Of a DNA stretch of 64,000 nt, positions 7,226 to 15,522 are shown in pieces (the stretch's first letter is position 1; the number at the start of each line of letters is the position of its first letter). This DNA comes from a virus. A program made the translations under genes and the position numbers. Below the pieces are notes generated by a model. The model saw only the letters and a program-made list of their open reading frames with translations. It ran no database searches and was not told where the DNA came from. The DNA is taken from IMG/VR virus record IMGVR_UViG_3300027749_000040, positions 1 through 64,000 of that record; one strand, 5' to 3'.

Positions 7226-10195
7226 TTATCCCTGTGAATAATTTAATAAATCTGTGTCAACCCTGTTACCAAATTTAATTTTGTCTAATAATTCATCAGT
7301 CTTAGATTCCAACATAACAGTAAACTTCTCTATAATTGAGGAAGAACTATCATCTATATCTTCACTAATTTCTTCTGCATTATCAGATAATAACCCAGTT
7401 TCTTCTACTTTATCAAGCAATTTTTTAATAGCATCAAGTTGATCTTCATTACCTACAAATTCTTTACCATGTAACTGAACAAAGTAACCTTCAGAAGGGC
7501 CACTAAACATTGCACCTTTTTTGGCTGCTTCAAAGTGTACTGGATCTTTTGGAACTGTCTGGAACAATCCTTGTTTATTCATTGCGGCTACTGCATTAGG
7601 ATCTTTGTAATTTTGAATATCAACTGCTAATCCTCGTTCATGCTTACTTCTACCTGGTTTGGCAATAGGCATACCAGAAGGACCTATACCAGGTCTGCCT
7701 GCTTTAACTGACTCGTCCCAAACTCTTTGCTGATCTTCTGGATCACGTTTAGCACTATTAATTGCAATTTTATTACCTGTCATTGAATTAAATGCCTCAG
7801 CTGCCGCAATTATTCTATCCTTGAAGCCGCTAGCAAGTGCATCAAAATTACCCTTACTCCCTGAATTACTACCAAATGATAAAATAGTTGCTGATGATTT
7901 ATTTGATGATCCACTTTCAGAAGTTGTTTGACCTTTTGCAGGTGATTCAGATGAGTTGGAATCTGTTGTTCCAGGAGACATACTTCTTGTTGTAGCACCT
8001 TTTGCAGGTGGCCCGGGAGGTGTAGGTATTGTTGCTCCTGGAGGTAAGTTAGCCGGAGCCGTTTCTTTTTGTTCTTTAGTAACTGTTGTTAATTTTTGTT
8101 CTGTGTTGGCTAAATCTTTATTCATTACTTCTAACTCAGATTTCATTCTAGTAATAAATGCTTTATTAGCTTCTAATTTTGGATCAAGATTTTCAATACT
8201 TTGATTTTTAATTCTAATAGATTCTTTTAATTTTGCAACTTCTTTTTTTAAGTCTAAAGATTGTTCTTCTTTTGAAGCAGGTACTGCAATGCCTTTTTCT
8301 TTTGCCATTTTCTTAGCGGCATCACCAAATAACTCCACAGACTCATTGAATACTTTCATAGCACTTGCCATGGCGAGACCTGCACCGTCCATTTTCTTAG
8401 CGGCATCATCAAGTACCATTGCAGTTTGTTGCTGTTGTTGCGCTACTTCAGCATTTTGTTGAGTAGTTTTATCTTTTGTATTCTTTTTATCGTCTTGTAG
8501 TTTATCCAAATAGTCGCCTACTGACAAACCTTGCTTTGCAGCCTGTTCTTGAAATTCTGCCGATCTTTTAGTAAATTCTTGTGCTTGAGCAAATCCACCA
8601 GTCATTAGTCCACTAGTATCACCACCAAATCTACCTGTGTCTGCCATCATGTTTGCTTGACGCTCGTATCCTTTGGCGGCACGTGTTGTTAACTCTCCGG
8701 TATCTGCACCTTTTTTAATACCCTCAATCAATCCACCTTTACCACCAAATTGATTATATGCTACTGCACTTGCTTGTCCTGTTATACCTTTACCAGCAAA
8801 ATACTCAGCAACTCCAGTTGCTCCTTTAGTATCGCCGGACGCTTGAAGCATTGCGGCTGCTTCATAAGCACGTTTTAATTCTGCTAATCTTGCTTGACCG
8901 GCTGCACTTCTATCTTGCTCAGCCTCAAAAATGGCTGCTCGTAAATTTTCATTAGCCATCACAGTGGCTCTAGCTTCTTCTAATTCTTTTCTGTTTGTGC
9001 CAGTTATCATTGATAGTTTATCCAAATTATCAATATATTTTTTGGCACCGGCAATCTGCTGTTCATCTGACATACCACGAGCAAGACCTAAGCGATCTTC
9101 CTCAGTCATGTATTTCATTATATGTTCACGTTGGGCATCACTATTGATACCCATTAATAAAAATTCTTTATTAAGTTTACTTGTTGGTGCGGCTATAGCA
9201 CTAGCTACTGTTTCAAACTTAGATACACCAATGGCCGCGGTGCCACCGAACAATGCCAAGTTCTTAGAGTTTTCACCTAATAGTTTATTAAACTTTTCTA
9301 TTTCGCCGGCACTTAATCCTACTTTATGAAGCGAATCATAAAGACCGTTCATTCCTTTTGCAGTAGTTAAACCCTTTTCACTTAATGTACCATACGATTT
9401 GTATAAGTCATCATTAAGTTTAGCACCCATCTCAATAAGTTTAGTAGCACCCTCCATTGCGGCGGCGGCTATTGCTAAGGCCGCGCCCACAATCTTCAAC
9501 ATTGGGCCAAGTGGTAATATTAGTAAGGCTGCGCCAATGCCGTATACGGCTTTAGTTACAGAGTCACTGAATTCTTTTGCTCCTTTTGCACCTACACTGG
9601 CACCGCGTTCACCTTTGTAAATAGCTTCTGACATTGCACCAAAAGCCTTTGTTACTCCAGTTAATGCGGCAATAGTTCCTTGTAATGCTACAGCACCACC
9701 AACACTCTTGCCGGTCATCTCAAACATTTTGTCTTGTAACTTCTCAAAGACTCCGCTAAAACTGTTTACCCCGCCTGCTAGTGCTCTAAATTGTTCGACC
9801 GGTTTGTCAGTCGCTTGTACTAGTGCAGATTCTTTAGCAATAGATTTATCTAATTTTGCTAATAATTCTTGCTGACTTATAGAAAGTTCTTCATCAACTT
9901 TAACTTCTTTACCACTTTGGTCAGTAATATATCCGCGGCGTTGAAGTTGTTGCTGATAAAGTGCTTGTTGTTTATCTGCTAACTGTTTAGTTTTACTATA
10001 GGAATTTTCTAATTGATTAGTGACCCCGTCCTGATCTGCGGCAGCTTGGCTATTTTCTTTCATCAGGCTGTCTCTAATTTGAACAGCCATAGGACCTAAA
10101 ACATCTAAGAATGTTTGGTCAGTTTGACGTACAGCAGTGTTTAAATCCGTAAGACCATTGTCTAACTCTCTGACTGTTTGAGGATCCATTGCCAT
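7226..10195 (-). CDS. Tape-measure-like tail protein with C-terminal M15 peptidase domain
   Basis: A 989-residue, largely helical protein. It has an N-terminal coiled-coil region, a hydrophobic Ala/Gly/Leu segment at about residues 217-250 (AVYGIGAALLILPLG...), a long Ala/Lys/Glu-rich helical body, and a Gln/Lys coiled coil followed by a Pro/Ser/Thr linker at about 700-790. A zinc peptidase domain of the M15 (VanY/D-Ala-D-Ala carboxypeptidase-like) type follows. Its metal ligands are visible as SKHERGLAVDIQ (His852, Asp859) and DPVHFE (His887), preceded by INSAKRDPEDQQRVW. Length, hydrophobic segment and the nearby gp26-like frameshift gene point to the tape measure (T4 gp29 role), which sets tail length and enters the cell envelope. 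The peptidase would then cut peptidoglycan peptide stems during infection. The M15 call is strong; the tape-measure role is inferred. Confidence 0.8.
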   Translation of the reverse strand: MAMDPQTVRELDNGLTDLNTAVRQTDQTFLDVLGPMAVQIRDSLMKENSQAAADQDGVTNQLENSYSKTKQLADKQQALYQQQLQRRGYITDQSGKEVKVDEELSISQQELLAKLDKSIAKESALVQATDKPVEQFRALAGGVNSFSGVFEKLQDKMFEMTGKSVGGAVALQGTIAALTGVTKAFGAMSEAIYKGERGASVGAKGAKEFSDSVTKAVYGIGAALLILPLGPMLKIVGAALAIAAAAMEGATKLIEMGAKLNDDLYKSYGTLSEKGLTTAKGMNGLYDSLHKVGLSAGEIEKFNKLLGENSKNLALFGGTAAIGVSKFETVASAIAAPTSKLNKEFLLMGINSDAQREHIMKYMTEEDRLGLARGMSDEQQIAGAKKYIDNLDKLSMITGTNRKELEEARATVMANENLRAAIFEAEQDRSAAGQARLAELKRAYEAAAMLQASGDTKGATGVAEYFAGKGITGQASAVAYNQFGGKGGLIEGIKKGADTGELTTRAAKGYERQANMMADTGRFGGDTSGLMTGGFAQAQEFTKRSAEFQEQAAKQGLSVGDYLDKLQDDKKNTKDKTTQQNAEVAQQQQQTAMVLDDAAKKMDGAGLAMASAMKVFNESVELFGDAAKKMAKEKGIAVPASKEEQSLDLKKEVAKLKESIRIKNQSIENLDPKLEANKAFITRMKSELEVMNKDLANTEQKLTTVTKEQKETAPANLPPGATIPTPPGPPAKGATTRSMSPGTTDSNSSESPAKGQTTSESGSSNKSSATILSFGSNSGSKGNFDALASGFKDRIIAAAEAFNSMTGNKIAINSAKRDPEDQQRVWDESVKAGRPGIGPSGMPIAKPGRSKHERGLAVDIQNYKDPNAVAAMNKQGLFQTVPKDPVHFEAAKKGAMFSGPSEGYFVQLHGKEFVGNEDQLDAIKKLLDKVEETGLLSDNAEEISEDIDDSSSSIIEKFTVMLESKTDELLDKIKFGNRVDTDLLNYSQG

Positions 10196-10222
10196 ATTAT
10201 ATTTTTGCCCTATTTTTTACCA

Positions 10223-10230
10223 CTAAATAT
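10223..10230 (+). promoter_or_regulatory. late-promoter-like motif CTAAATAT before the gp26-like gene
   Basis: CACTAAATATC on the plus strand, 53 bases before the ATG at 10283, inside the 87-base divergent gap. A GGAG ribosome site at 10271-10274 precedes the gene. Confidence 0.4.
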
Positions 10231-10238
10231 CTTCTAAT

Positions 10239-10247
10239 GTATTTATG
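10239..10247 (-). promoter_or_regulatory. late-promoter-like motif CATAAATAC before the tape-measure-like gene
   Basis: CATAAATAC on the minus strand, about 44 bases before the ATG at 10195, matches eight of nine positions of the T4 late consensus TATAAATAC. It shares the divergent gap with a rightward CTAAATAT motif. Confidence 0.55.
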
Positions 10248-10282
10248 AATTAATAAAGTACACACATTTTGGAGAAACTCAC

Positions 10283-11107
10283 ATGGATAATAACCCACTA
10301 AAGCAATATTTTCGTAGACCAGCAATTTATTTAAAACTTCCTAGCGGGGGCAATTATTATCCGCAAGATTCAGTTGATATACCGGTTAACGGAGAAGTTG
10401 CGGTATATCCAATGACAGCAGTTGATGAAATTACTACTAAAACTCCGGACGCATTGTTCAATGGTAGTGCTGTTGTTGAGATTATTAAAAGTTGTATTCC
10501 ATCAATCAAAGATCCTTGGGAAATTCCATTAATGGATCTAGATCCTATACTAGTTGCTATCAGAACTGCAACAAACGGAAATAATATGGATATTACTAGC
10601 AAATGTCCTGCATGTGAAGAAGAAGCAAGTTATGGTATTAATTTGGGCAATCTACTAGGTACATTACAAAAAGGTAAATATGATGAGCCTTTAATTCTAC
10701 AAGACTTGTCATTCAAGTTTAAACCACTAGCATATAAACAAATCAATCGTATTAATCAAACTCAGTTTGAGATACAAACAGTTGTAATGGGATTAGATAA
10801 TATTGAAGATGAAAATCTAAGAAAACAAAAATCAACTGAAACAATGCAAAAACTAAATCAATTAAGTGTTTCATTGGTATCCGAAACTATTGAGAGCATT
10901 ACTACTCCGAGTGCTGTAGTCACTGAAAAAGAATTTATCATTGATTTTTTAAAGAATTGTGAAAAACAGACATTTGAAGCACTACGTAATTATGCTATTA
11001 AGATGCGTGAGGCTAGTGAAATCAAACCATTAAAGATGACATGCATTCACTGTCAGCACGATTACGACCAAAGCTTAATACTTAACCCTACAGATTTTTT
11101 CGTATAA
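10283..11107 (+). CDS. 26: gp26-like baseplate hub/tail assembly protein (short form)
   Basis: The 274-residue protein begins MDNNPLKQYFRRPAIYLKLP followed by SGGNYYP and continues with TTKTPDALFNGSAVVEIIKS, CIPSIKDPWEIP and DLDPILVAIRTATNG. This is the pattern of the T4 gp26 / T4_baseplate family in T4-like phages. It carries two CxxC pairs (CPAC near residue 109 and CIHC near residue 254), probably a zinc ribbon. T4 gp26 (208 aa) is listed as a hub component. Here the gene faces the tape-measure-like gene and ends in a slippery heptamer, so it probably acts as a tail assembly chaperone like lambda gpG. This is the unshifted product; the shifted one is listed separately. Confidence 0.85.
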   Translation: MDNNPLKQYFRRPAIYLKLPSGGNYYPQDSVDIPVNGEVAVYPMTAVDEITTKTPDALFNGSAVVEIIKSCIPSIKDPWEIPLMDLDPILVAIRTATNGNNMDITSKCPACEEEASYGINLGNLLGTLQKGKYDEPLILQDLSFKFKPLAYKQINRINQTQFEIQTVVMGLDNIEDENLRKQKSTETMQKLNQLSVSLVSETIESITTPSAVVTEKEFIIDFLKNCEKQTFEALRNYAIKMREASEIKPLKMTCIHCQHDYDQSLILNPTDFFV

Positions 11108-11331
11108 GGCTTCTTACGTTAGATCCTAGCGGAGTACAGAAGCTCATTGATAACTTAGATAAAGAGTCTGAAGATATCAAAAGATCCGCTATCAAACTAT
11201 CTTGGTATATGCGCGGTGGTGCAACCTATGATGACATTATGAATATGTCTGACTTTGAACGAAAGTGTGTGTTGGAATTAGTAGAAGAAAACTTAGAAAC
11301 AACTAAGAAGTCAGGAATGGCTTTCTTTTAA
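10283..11331 (+). CDS. gp26-like/-1 frameshift fusion product (gpGT-like tail assembly chaperone)
   Basis: Join 10283-11101 with 11101-11331 (349 aa). The downstream frame 11101-11331 reads RIRLLTLDPSGVQKLIDNLD... SWYMRGGATYDDIMNMSDFE followed by LVEENLETTKKSGMAFF. The WYMRGG and ENLETTKK..FF pattern looks like a small conserved tail protein of T4-like phages. There is no ATG, GTG or TTG in frame before the Met of WYMRGG, so it lacks its own start for the conserved first part. It lies exactly in the -1 register relative to the gp26-like frame at the heptamer T TTT TTC (11095-11101), six codon bases before the zero-frame stop. This is the same arrangement as lambda gpG/gpGT next to a tape measure gene. 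That a shift occurs is inferred from sequence. Confidence 0.75.
11095..11101 (+). promoter_or_regulatory. -1 ribosomal frameshift heptamer T TTT TTC
   Basis: In the gp26-like frame the codons are GAT TTT TTC GTA TAA. T TTT TTC fits X XXY YYZ, so both tRNAs can re-pair one base back. A 7-bp stem begins after a 6-base spacer (GGCTTCT 11108-11114 with AGAAGCT 11138-11144, one G-U pair). TAGCGGA in its loop (11127-11133) is complementary to TCCGCTA at 11185-11191, allowing an H-type pseudoknot. Confidence 0.7.
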
Positions 11332-11395
11332 CTATATCCATAATTATTCATTTATCACATCGGGTGTCTCTTGTAAAGATGAACTTCGTTCATCT

Positions 11396-11426
11396 AAGAA
11401 CTCACTTCGTTCGTTCTTTGTTTTTA
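11396..11426 (+). terminator. probable terminator of the gp26-like transcript
   Basis: AAGAAC ... GTTCTT stem (11396-11418) followed by TGTTTTT, about 65 bases after the end of the frameshift frame. A second hairpin GATGAAC/GTTCATC lies immediately upstream. The stem is short, so strength is uncertain. Confidence 0.45.
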
Positions 11427-11485
11427 CGGTAATCAATTCTTTTTATTCTAATCTTATACGGATATCATTGCCGATTTGAAGCCAT

Positions 11486-11507
11486 GGTAGTGCAAATTTG
11501 CACTACC
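11486..11507. repeat. 22-base perfect palindrome
   Basis: Arms GGTAGTGC and GCACTACC flank AAATTT. No U-run follows on either strand, so it is not a classical terminator. It could be a binding site for a dimeric protein or a stable RNA hairpin. Confidence 0.6.
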
Positions 11508-11839
11508 CTTGGTGAATGGTTGTTTTGCACGACCGTCATCCATTAGTTGTCTATCCTCATACAATTAGCTATTTCTGCTATCATATGCTACCGGTTACCC
11601 TGTAAAGTTTATAGGCTGTAGTGAAGTCTGTCAATTATCTTTCAATTGACGCTTCGGTAACGCACATTCTGTATCATCAAGACAAAGTAGATACAGACTT
11701 GTTGAAGGTTCGCTTTTGTCGATTGCCTTCTCGGTATTCCATATACATAAATGTATATGCTTGCTCCAGATCCATCAGCTATCTTTCAAGCATCTTCAAG
11801 GAGGTCTGACAAACTCAGACAACAAATTTTTACTATATA

Positions 11840-12400
11840 TTAGGTATTGATTGTGAGGATATTATTTGGTTTTGACGTTGTGTCTGTTGATATTGAATAT
11901 GTTTTTAGTAGTTCTGTGTTTAGAGCAAAGAATGAATCAAATTCAAAAATTGTCCAATCACCGTGTTTTTTAGAGGTATAATACACGAAATTATCACTAA
12001 CCCATGTTAGTTTGCTTTGTACAGCAACATAGCGACCTTTGCGGTTAAACTTCATAAACAAAAGATTAACATCATGCGGATCAGCTACATCCATGAGTTG
12101 GTCTATCCAAGCATCGATTACTTTACAATCCCCTGTAAGTAACAAATGAAACGGAAAATCAGCATAAAATTTGCACTCTATATTCATTCGTTTAAATGAT
12201 TGACCGGGTACAACATCGCCCTTGAAAGAACGAATCTGACCTTCATGTAAAAATTCTGTACGCTTTTGATTTTTACCGCCCACATATGCGCCAGATCCAG
12301 GGGCACGAATGAAACTTTCACCATACTTCTCTGAGAGATATTTAGCGATTTCTCGCTCGAAACCTGAACCTTTATTTTTCTGTGGACTTGACATAGACAT
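11840..12400 (-). CDS. PD-(D/E)XK-type endonuclease, Holliday-junction-resolvase-like
   Basis: The 186-residue protein starts MSMSSPQKNKGSGFEREIAK and carries the resolvase/nuclease core: GFEREIAKYLSEKYG (Glu16 in the first helix), FIRAPGSGAYVGG, a GDVV acidic strand, and NIECKFY as the E-x-K motif. This order (E ... GD ... ExK) is that of archaeal Hjc-like and other PD-(D/E)XK enzymes. T4 resolves junctions with the unrelated gp49; a different nuclease placed directly after gp47-gp46 could replace it. It is the last gene of the leftward recombination operon. The fold is likely from motifs; the exact substrate is inferred. Confidence 0.6.
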   Translation of the reverse strand: MSMSSPQKNKGSGFEREIAKYLSEKYGESFIRAPGSGAYVGGKNQKRTEFLHEGQIRSFKGDVVPGQSFKRMNIECKFYADFPFHLLLTGDCKVIDAWIDQLMDVADPHDVNLLFMKFNRKGRYVAVQSKLTWVSDNFVYYTSKKHGDWTIFEFDSFFALNTELLKTYSISTDTTSKPNNILTINT

Positions 12401-12430
12401 ATACTTATCGTGTATTTTTATATCCGTAAT

Positions 12431-14503
12431 TTATTCTACGTCTACCGCAGTGTTGTATTGCGTAAAACCGTTTTCTTTAATTACCTTCAGAACGTTAGGT
12501 ACACGACCTGCTAGTTCCTCTCTGTGTGAAACAAGCCAAATAGATTTTTGTCTACGACGGCTCATGTCTTTGAGAATTGCTAGACTGTTCTCAACACCCA
12601 TAGTGTCAAGACCACTGTCAATCAATTCGTCAATGAACAGCGTGTTTATTGGGCTATACAATGATTCCCAAACATCACGGAAAGCAAAACTTAGTCCAAG
12701 GATCAGTCTGTTGCGTTCACCACGTGAAAGATTATCAAAGTCAAGCTCACGACCCAATTCAGTAATTTCAACTTGCAAGTCATTCTTAAAGATAACCTGA
12801 TGCGGTAAACCAATTTTATCTAGGTAGTGAGTTAATCGTGCATTCAGATAACTTAAATTTTGGTCAATAATCTTCTTACGAACAAAGCTATCTTTGCTGG
12901 TCAATAGGTCAAGTAAAAACTTTTGATGTTCCATCGTTCGTGTTAACTTGTTGATAGCCTCAAAGTCAATTGCTTGTAATGCTTGAGTTTCCATTTCAAT
13001 TACTTGTTCACTATATGGATCAGTCTCTTGTGACTTGTTGTCAATTTGATTTAGAATGTTAGCAATTTCGCTTGAATGCTTTACAGCCTCTATTTCTGTA
13101 TCATAATGAGTAACGGGCTGTGACCCTAAAACAACAGTAGTCAATTCATTTAGTTGTTCACTGAATGGATTAGACTCTTGTTTTTTATCTTCCCATACCT
13201 TCTTCAAGTTAGATACATCACCACTGTGCCGAATAGCTTCTGCTTCTGTTTTATATTTTGGAGTAGGCTTAAGACCCAATTCAACTATCAATGATTGATT
13301 GATTGACAATTTATTTTCAAGATCAACCAAATCAGCACGGGCATTCTCAAGCAGTGTAGTTTTTTCTGTTGTAACTTCTAAATGTTTGTCATCATGGAAG
13401 TCTTGACCACACGCATAACACTTGTGATCTTCTAGTTCTTTAACCTCCCGAAATAATTTATCAATTAATTTTTTTTCTTTTGTGATACTTTTATTTAGGG
13501 TATCGATTATTGTTGCAATAGATTTTTGTTCAGTCTCATCAGCTATCCAATCTTTTAAGTTAGACCATGCTTGTAATTCAGCATCAATGTCATATTCGTT
13601 TTTCAACAAGTAGGCTTTATGTGCTACTGAAACGTCACTATTGTGTTTTTGTTGCCAAGCAGTAGAACGTGCTACTAGTGCATTATAAGTATCCTGTGCT
13701 TCCTTCTGTTTAAGCCAAACACTCAAGTCTTTATGTGCTTGCAGTTCGGCAGTAATATCAATCTTACTTAGTTCATCGTACTGTAGAGCCAAGCTAATTA
13801 AGTCATCATCATGCTTCTTCAACCATAATGTTTGTCTGCGCTTTAATGCATCAATCTGTTCTTTAACACGTTTGTTGGCCTCTTCAATAGCTTTAACAAG
13901 AAATTCTTCACTTTGAATATCATCTTTGCTTTTACGAATCATTTCTTTAATGATCTCAGCTTTTTCAGAAAGCAAAGTGATGCCCATCAATTGTTCAATA
14001 ATATCTTTTTGTTCGTTGTTTTTCAATGCTAAGAATGGTTCGCTATATGTATTCAATACAACGATGTGACGGAACATGTCTGCTGACATATTGATAACTT
14101 TCTCAATCGCAACCTGTGTTTCTTTGTTCTCACCTTGTTGATCCTCAGTAGTTTTTGACTGAACATCATTAACATAGAATTTGAGAATGTTGGGTTTACG
14201 ACCACGCTCAATTTTATAGTTTGTACCATTAACATTGAATGTCAGTGTAACAAGCATGCCTTTACCATTTGTACGATTAACTAAATTATCTTTACGAATG
14301 TTGTTAATGGGGGTACCAAACAAGGCATAGGATAGTCCTTGAATCAATGTAGTCTTACCAGTACCATTACGAGCACCGTCACCACCTAAATCTAAGTTCT
14401 CACCTAAAATAAGTGTTAAGTCTTTCTTGTCAAAGTCTACTGCTTGTGTTACTGCGCCGATACTTAAAAAATTGCGTAATGTTATGTCTTGGAGGGTAAT
14501 CAT
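12431..14503 (-). CDS. 46: Recombination endonuclease subunit, gp46-like (Rad50/SbcC family)
   Basis: SMC-type ATPase that, with gp47, resects DNA ends for recombination-dependent replication and host DNA breakdown. It shows Walker A GARNGTGKTT (residues 43-52), long coiled-coil arms, a zinc hook CYACGQ (Cys362, Cys365) near the midpoint, the signature LSRGERNRLILGLSFAFRDV and Walker B TLFIDELID (Asp625, Glu626). The 690 residues are longer than the roughly 560 of T4 gp46, mainly in the arms, where the motif DVSVAHKAY/DIDAELQAW-type segments repeat. Start overlaps the gp47 stop by 4 bases, so the two subunits are translationally coupled. Confidence 0.96.
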   Translation of the reverse strand: MITLQDITLRNFLSIGAVTQAVDFDKKDLTLILGENLDLGGDGARNGTGKTTLIQGLSYALFGTPINNIRKDNLVNRTNGKGMLVTLTFNVNGTNYKIERGRKPNILKFYVNDVQSKTTEDQQGENKETQVAIEKVINMSADMFRHIVVLNTYSEPFLALKNNEQKDIIEQLMGITLLSEKAEIIKEMIRKSKDDIQSEEFLVKAIEEANKRVKEQIDALKRRQTLWLKKHDDDLISLALQYDELSKIDITAELQAHKDLSVWLKQKEAQDTYNALVARSTAWQQKHNSDVSVAHKAYLLKNEYDIDAELQAWSNLKDWIADETEQKSIATIIDTLNKSITKEKKLIDKLFREVKELEDHKCYACGQDFHDDKHLEVTTEKTTLLENARADLVDLENKLSINQSLIVELGLKPTPKYKTEAEAIRHSGDVSNLKKVWEDKKQESNPFSEQLNELTTVVLGSQPVTHYDTEIEAVKHSSEIANILNQIDNKSQETDPYSEQVIEMETQALQAIDFEAINKLTRTMEHQKFLLDLLTSKDSFVRKKIIDQNLSYLNARLTHYLDKIGLPHQVIFKNDLQVEITELGRELDFDNLSRGERNRLILGLSFAFRDVWESLYSPINTLFIDELIDSGLDTMGVENSLAILKDMSRRRQKSIWLVSHREELAGRVPNVLKVIKENGFTQYNTAVDVE

Positions 14504-15516
14504 AGGTTGTTATAAATGTCCAAAAGAATCTTCTTATCAAAATTATTTGATTCAATACTGTTAATTTGGTCAATGATGATTTGATCTACACTTTCAAACT
14601 TTAACCCATCTGCTGTTTGACCATTTTCATTTGTTTCTAATTTCATTGGTATCAATGCCATCTCTCTTAGTTTATGTTCTGGTATCCATGTCTCACGCAA
14701 GAAGTTTGCTTCCTCATATGAGATTTCAATATCAAGATGTACTCTAACATGACTGTCAATCAATAGCAAGCCCTCAGGGTTTTCTAATATATCACTTAGT
14801 TTGTGTACACGAAAAACAGGCTGTCTAGGCCATGTATGAAAAACGGGTTCACTACCCCATTCTAGTATCATCATACCACGTGCATCATCACCTGCATCAG
14901 CATAGTTATGTGGGAAAGCATTACCGATGTACCAAATGTTCTTTCGTGCTTGGCGTTTGTGAAAGTGACCTGAGAATACTTTTTCAAAACCACTCAATTG
15001 ATTTTCATTAATCTCACCGTGATCGGGCATTTCAATCATAGCGTTCATATGAAAATAAGGTAGTTCAAAATGACCAAACATATATTTGCCACTCATCTTT
15101 TGTAGTTTCTTATAATCATCTTGTACGAGCCAGGGTGCAATGACTACATCTCCTTCTTTGAAGAAGTCATTGATGATCTTAACGTTTGGTAAATGTTTAG
15201 CCCACTCAACACTATGAATGTCCCTACGGTCACGATAATAAAGATCGTGATTGCCTGGTATAAAATATACAGTATCAAAGCTAGCATTTAGTTTTTCCAG
15301 GGCCTGTAGCCCAAATTGTAATGTATGAATATTAATACTTGCACGATGATGGTTGTAATCGCCCAAGAAGAAACAAGTTTCACATCCCTCACTCTTTGCT
15401 TTTTTGATGAACCAATCTACAAAATCGGAACAGTCTTGGTTGTGTTGTAAGCTGTTAGACTTCAATCCAAAATGAATATCAGTGAACACAGCGGCTTTTT
15501 TGAATAGGTTGTTCAT
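14500..15516 (-). CDS. 47: Recombination endonuclease subunit, gp47-like (Mre11/SbcD family)
   Basis: Calcineurin-like metallophosphoesterase that is the nuclease partner of gp46. The five metal motifs are visible: FTDIHFG (Asp13, His15), FLGDYNHH (Asp53), PGNHDLYYR (Asn89, His90), GHFELPYF, and SGHFHKRQ. It is 338 residues, the usual T4 size. No Shine-Dalgarno sequence is seen before the ATG at 15516, and a TATAAT hexamer ends only 6 bases upstream, so the transcript may be leaderless. T4 keeps gp55, gp47 and gp46 in this order; here a glycosyltransferase gene is inserted after gp55. Confidence 0.96.
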   Translation of the reverse strand: MNNLFKKAAVFTDIHFGLKSNSLQHNQDCSDFVDWFIKKAKSEGCETCFFLGDYNHHRASINIHTLQFGLQALEKLNASFDTVYFIPGNHDLYYRDRRDIHSVEWAKHLPNVKIINDFFKEGDVVIAPWLVQDDYKKLQKMSGKYMFGHFELPYFHMNAMIEMPDHGEINENQLSGFEKVFSGHFHKRQARKNIWYIGNAFPHNYADAGDDARGMMILEWGSEPVFHTWPRQPVFRVHKLSDILENPEGLLLIDSHVRVHLDIEISYEEANFLRETWIPEHKLREMALIPMKLETNENGQTADGLKFESVDQIIIDQINSIESNNFDKKILLDIYNNL

Positions 15517-15522
15517 TCGTAT

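Larger units (their letters stand above)
11332..11839. other. 508-base gene-free convergent region dense in inverted repeats
   Basis: No convincing gene on either strand. Inverted repeats: GATGAAC/GTTCATC (11378-11394); AAGAAC/GTTCTT (11396-11418); a 22-base perfect palindrome (11486-11507); a nested set GTTACC/GGTAAC (11594-11599 with 11656-11661), GAAG/CTTC (11623-11626 with 11652-11655) and GTCAATT/AATTGAC (11630-11650); TCTGTATC/GATACAGA (11668-11697); CATATACAT/ATGTATATG (11740-11759); and GTCTGA/TCAGAC (11804-11820). An unused perfect Shine-Dalgarno AAGGAGGT lies at 11798-11805 with no start codon at useful distance. The region lies between converging units and could be terminators, a structured non-coding RNA or an origin. 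None is proven. Confidence 0.55.

Noticed and set aside
8931-9329. 132-codon rightward open frame
   Set aside because: Antisense to the conserved body of the tape-measure-like gene, no start signal.
11621-11809. 62-codon rightward open frame in the convergent gap
   Set aside because: No ribosome site and no family pattern; it overlaps several inverted repeats that better explain the sequence.
11332-11839. Group I intron, tRNA cluster or insertion sequence
   Set aside because: No intron core pairing motifs that I can recognise, no cloverleaf, no transposase and no terminal repeats; it lies between complete genes, not inside one.
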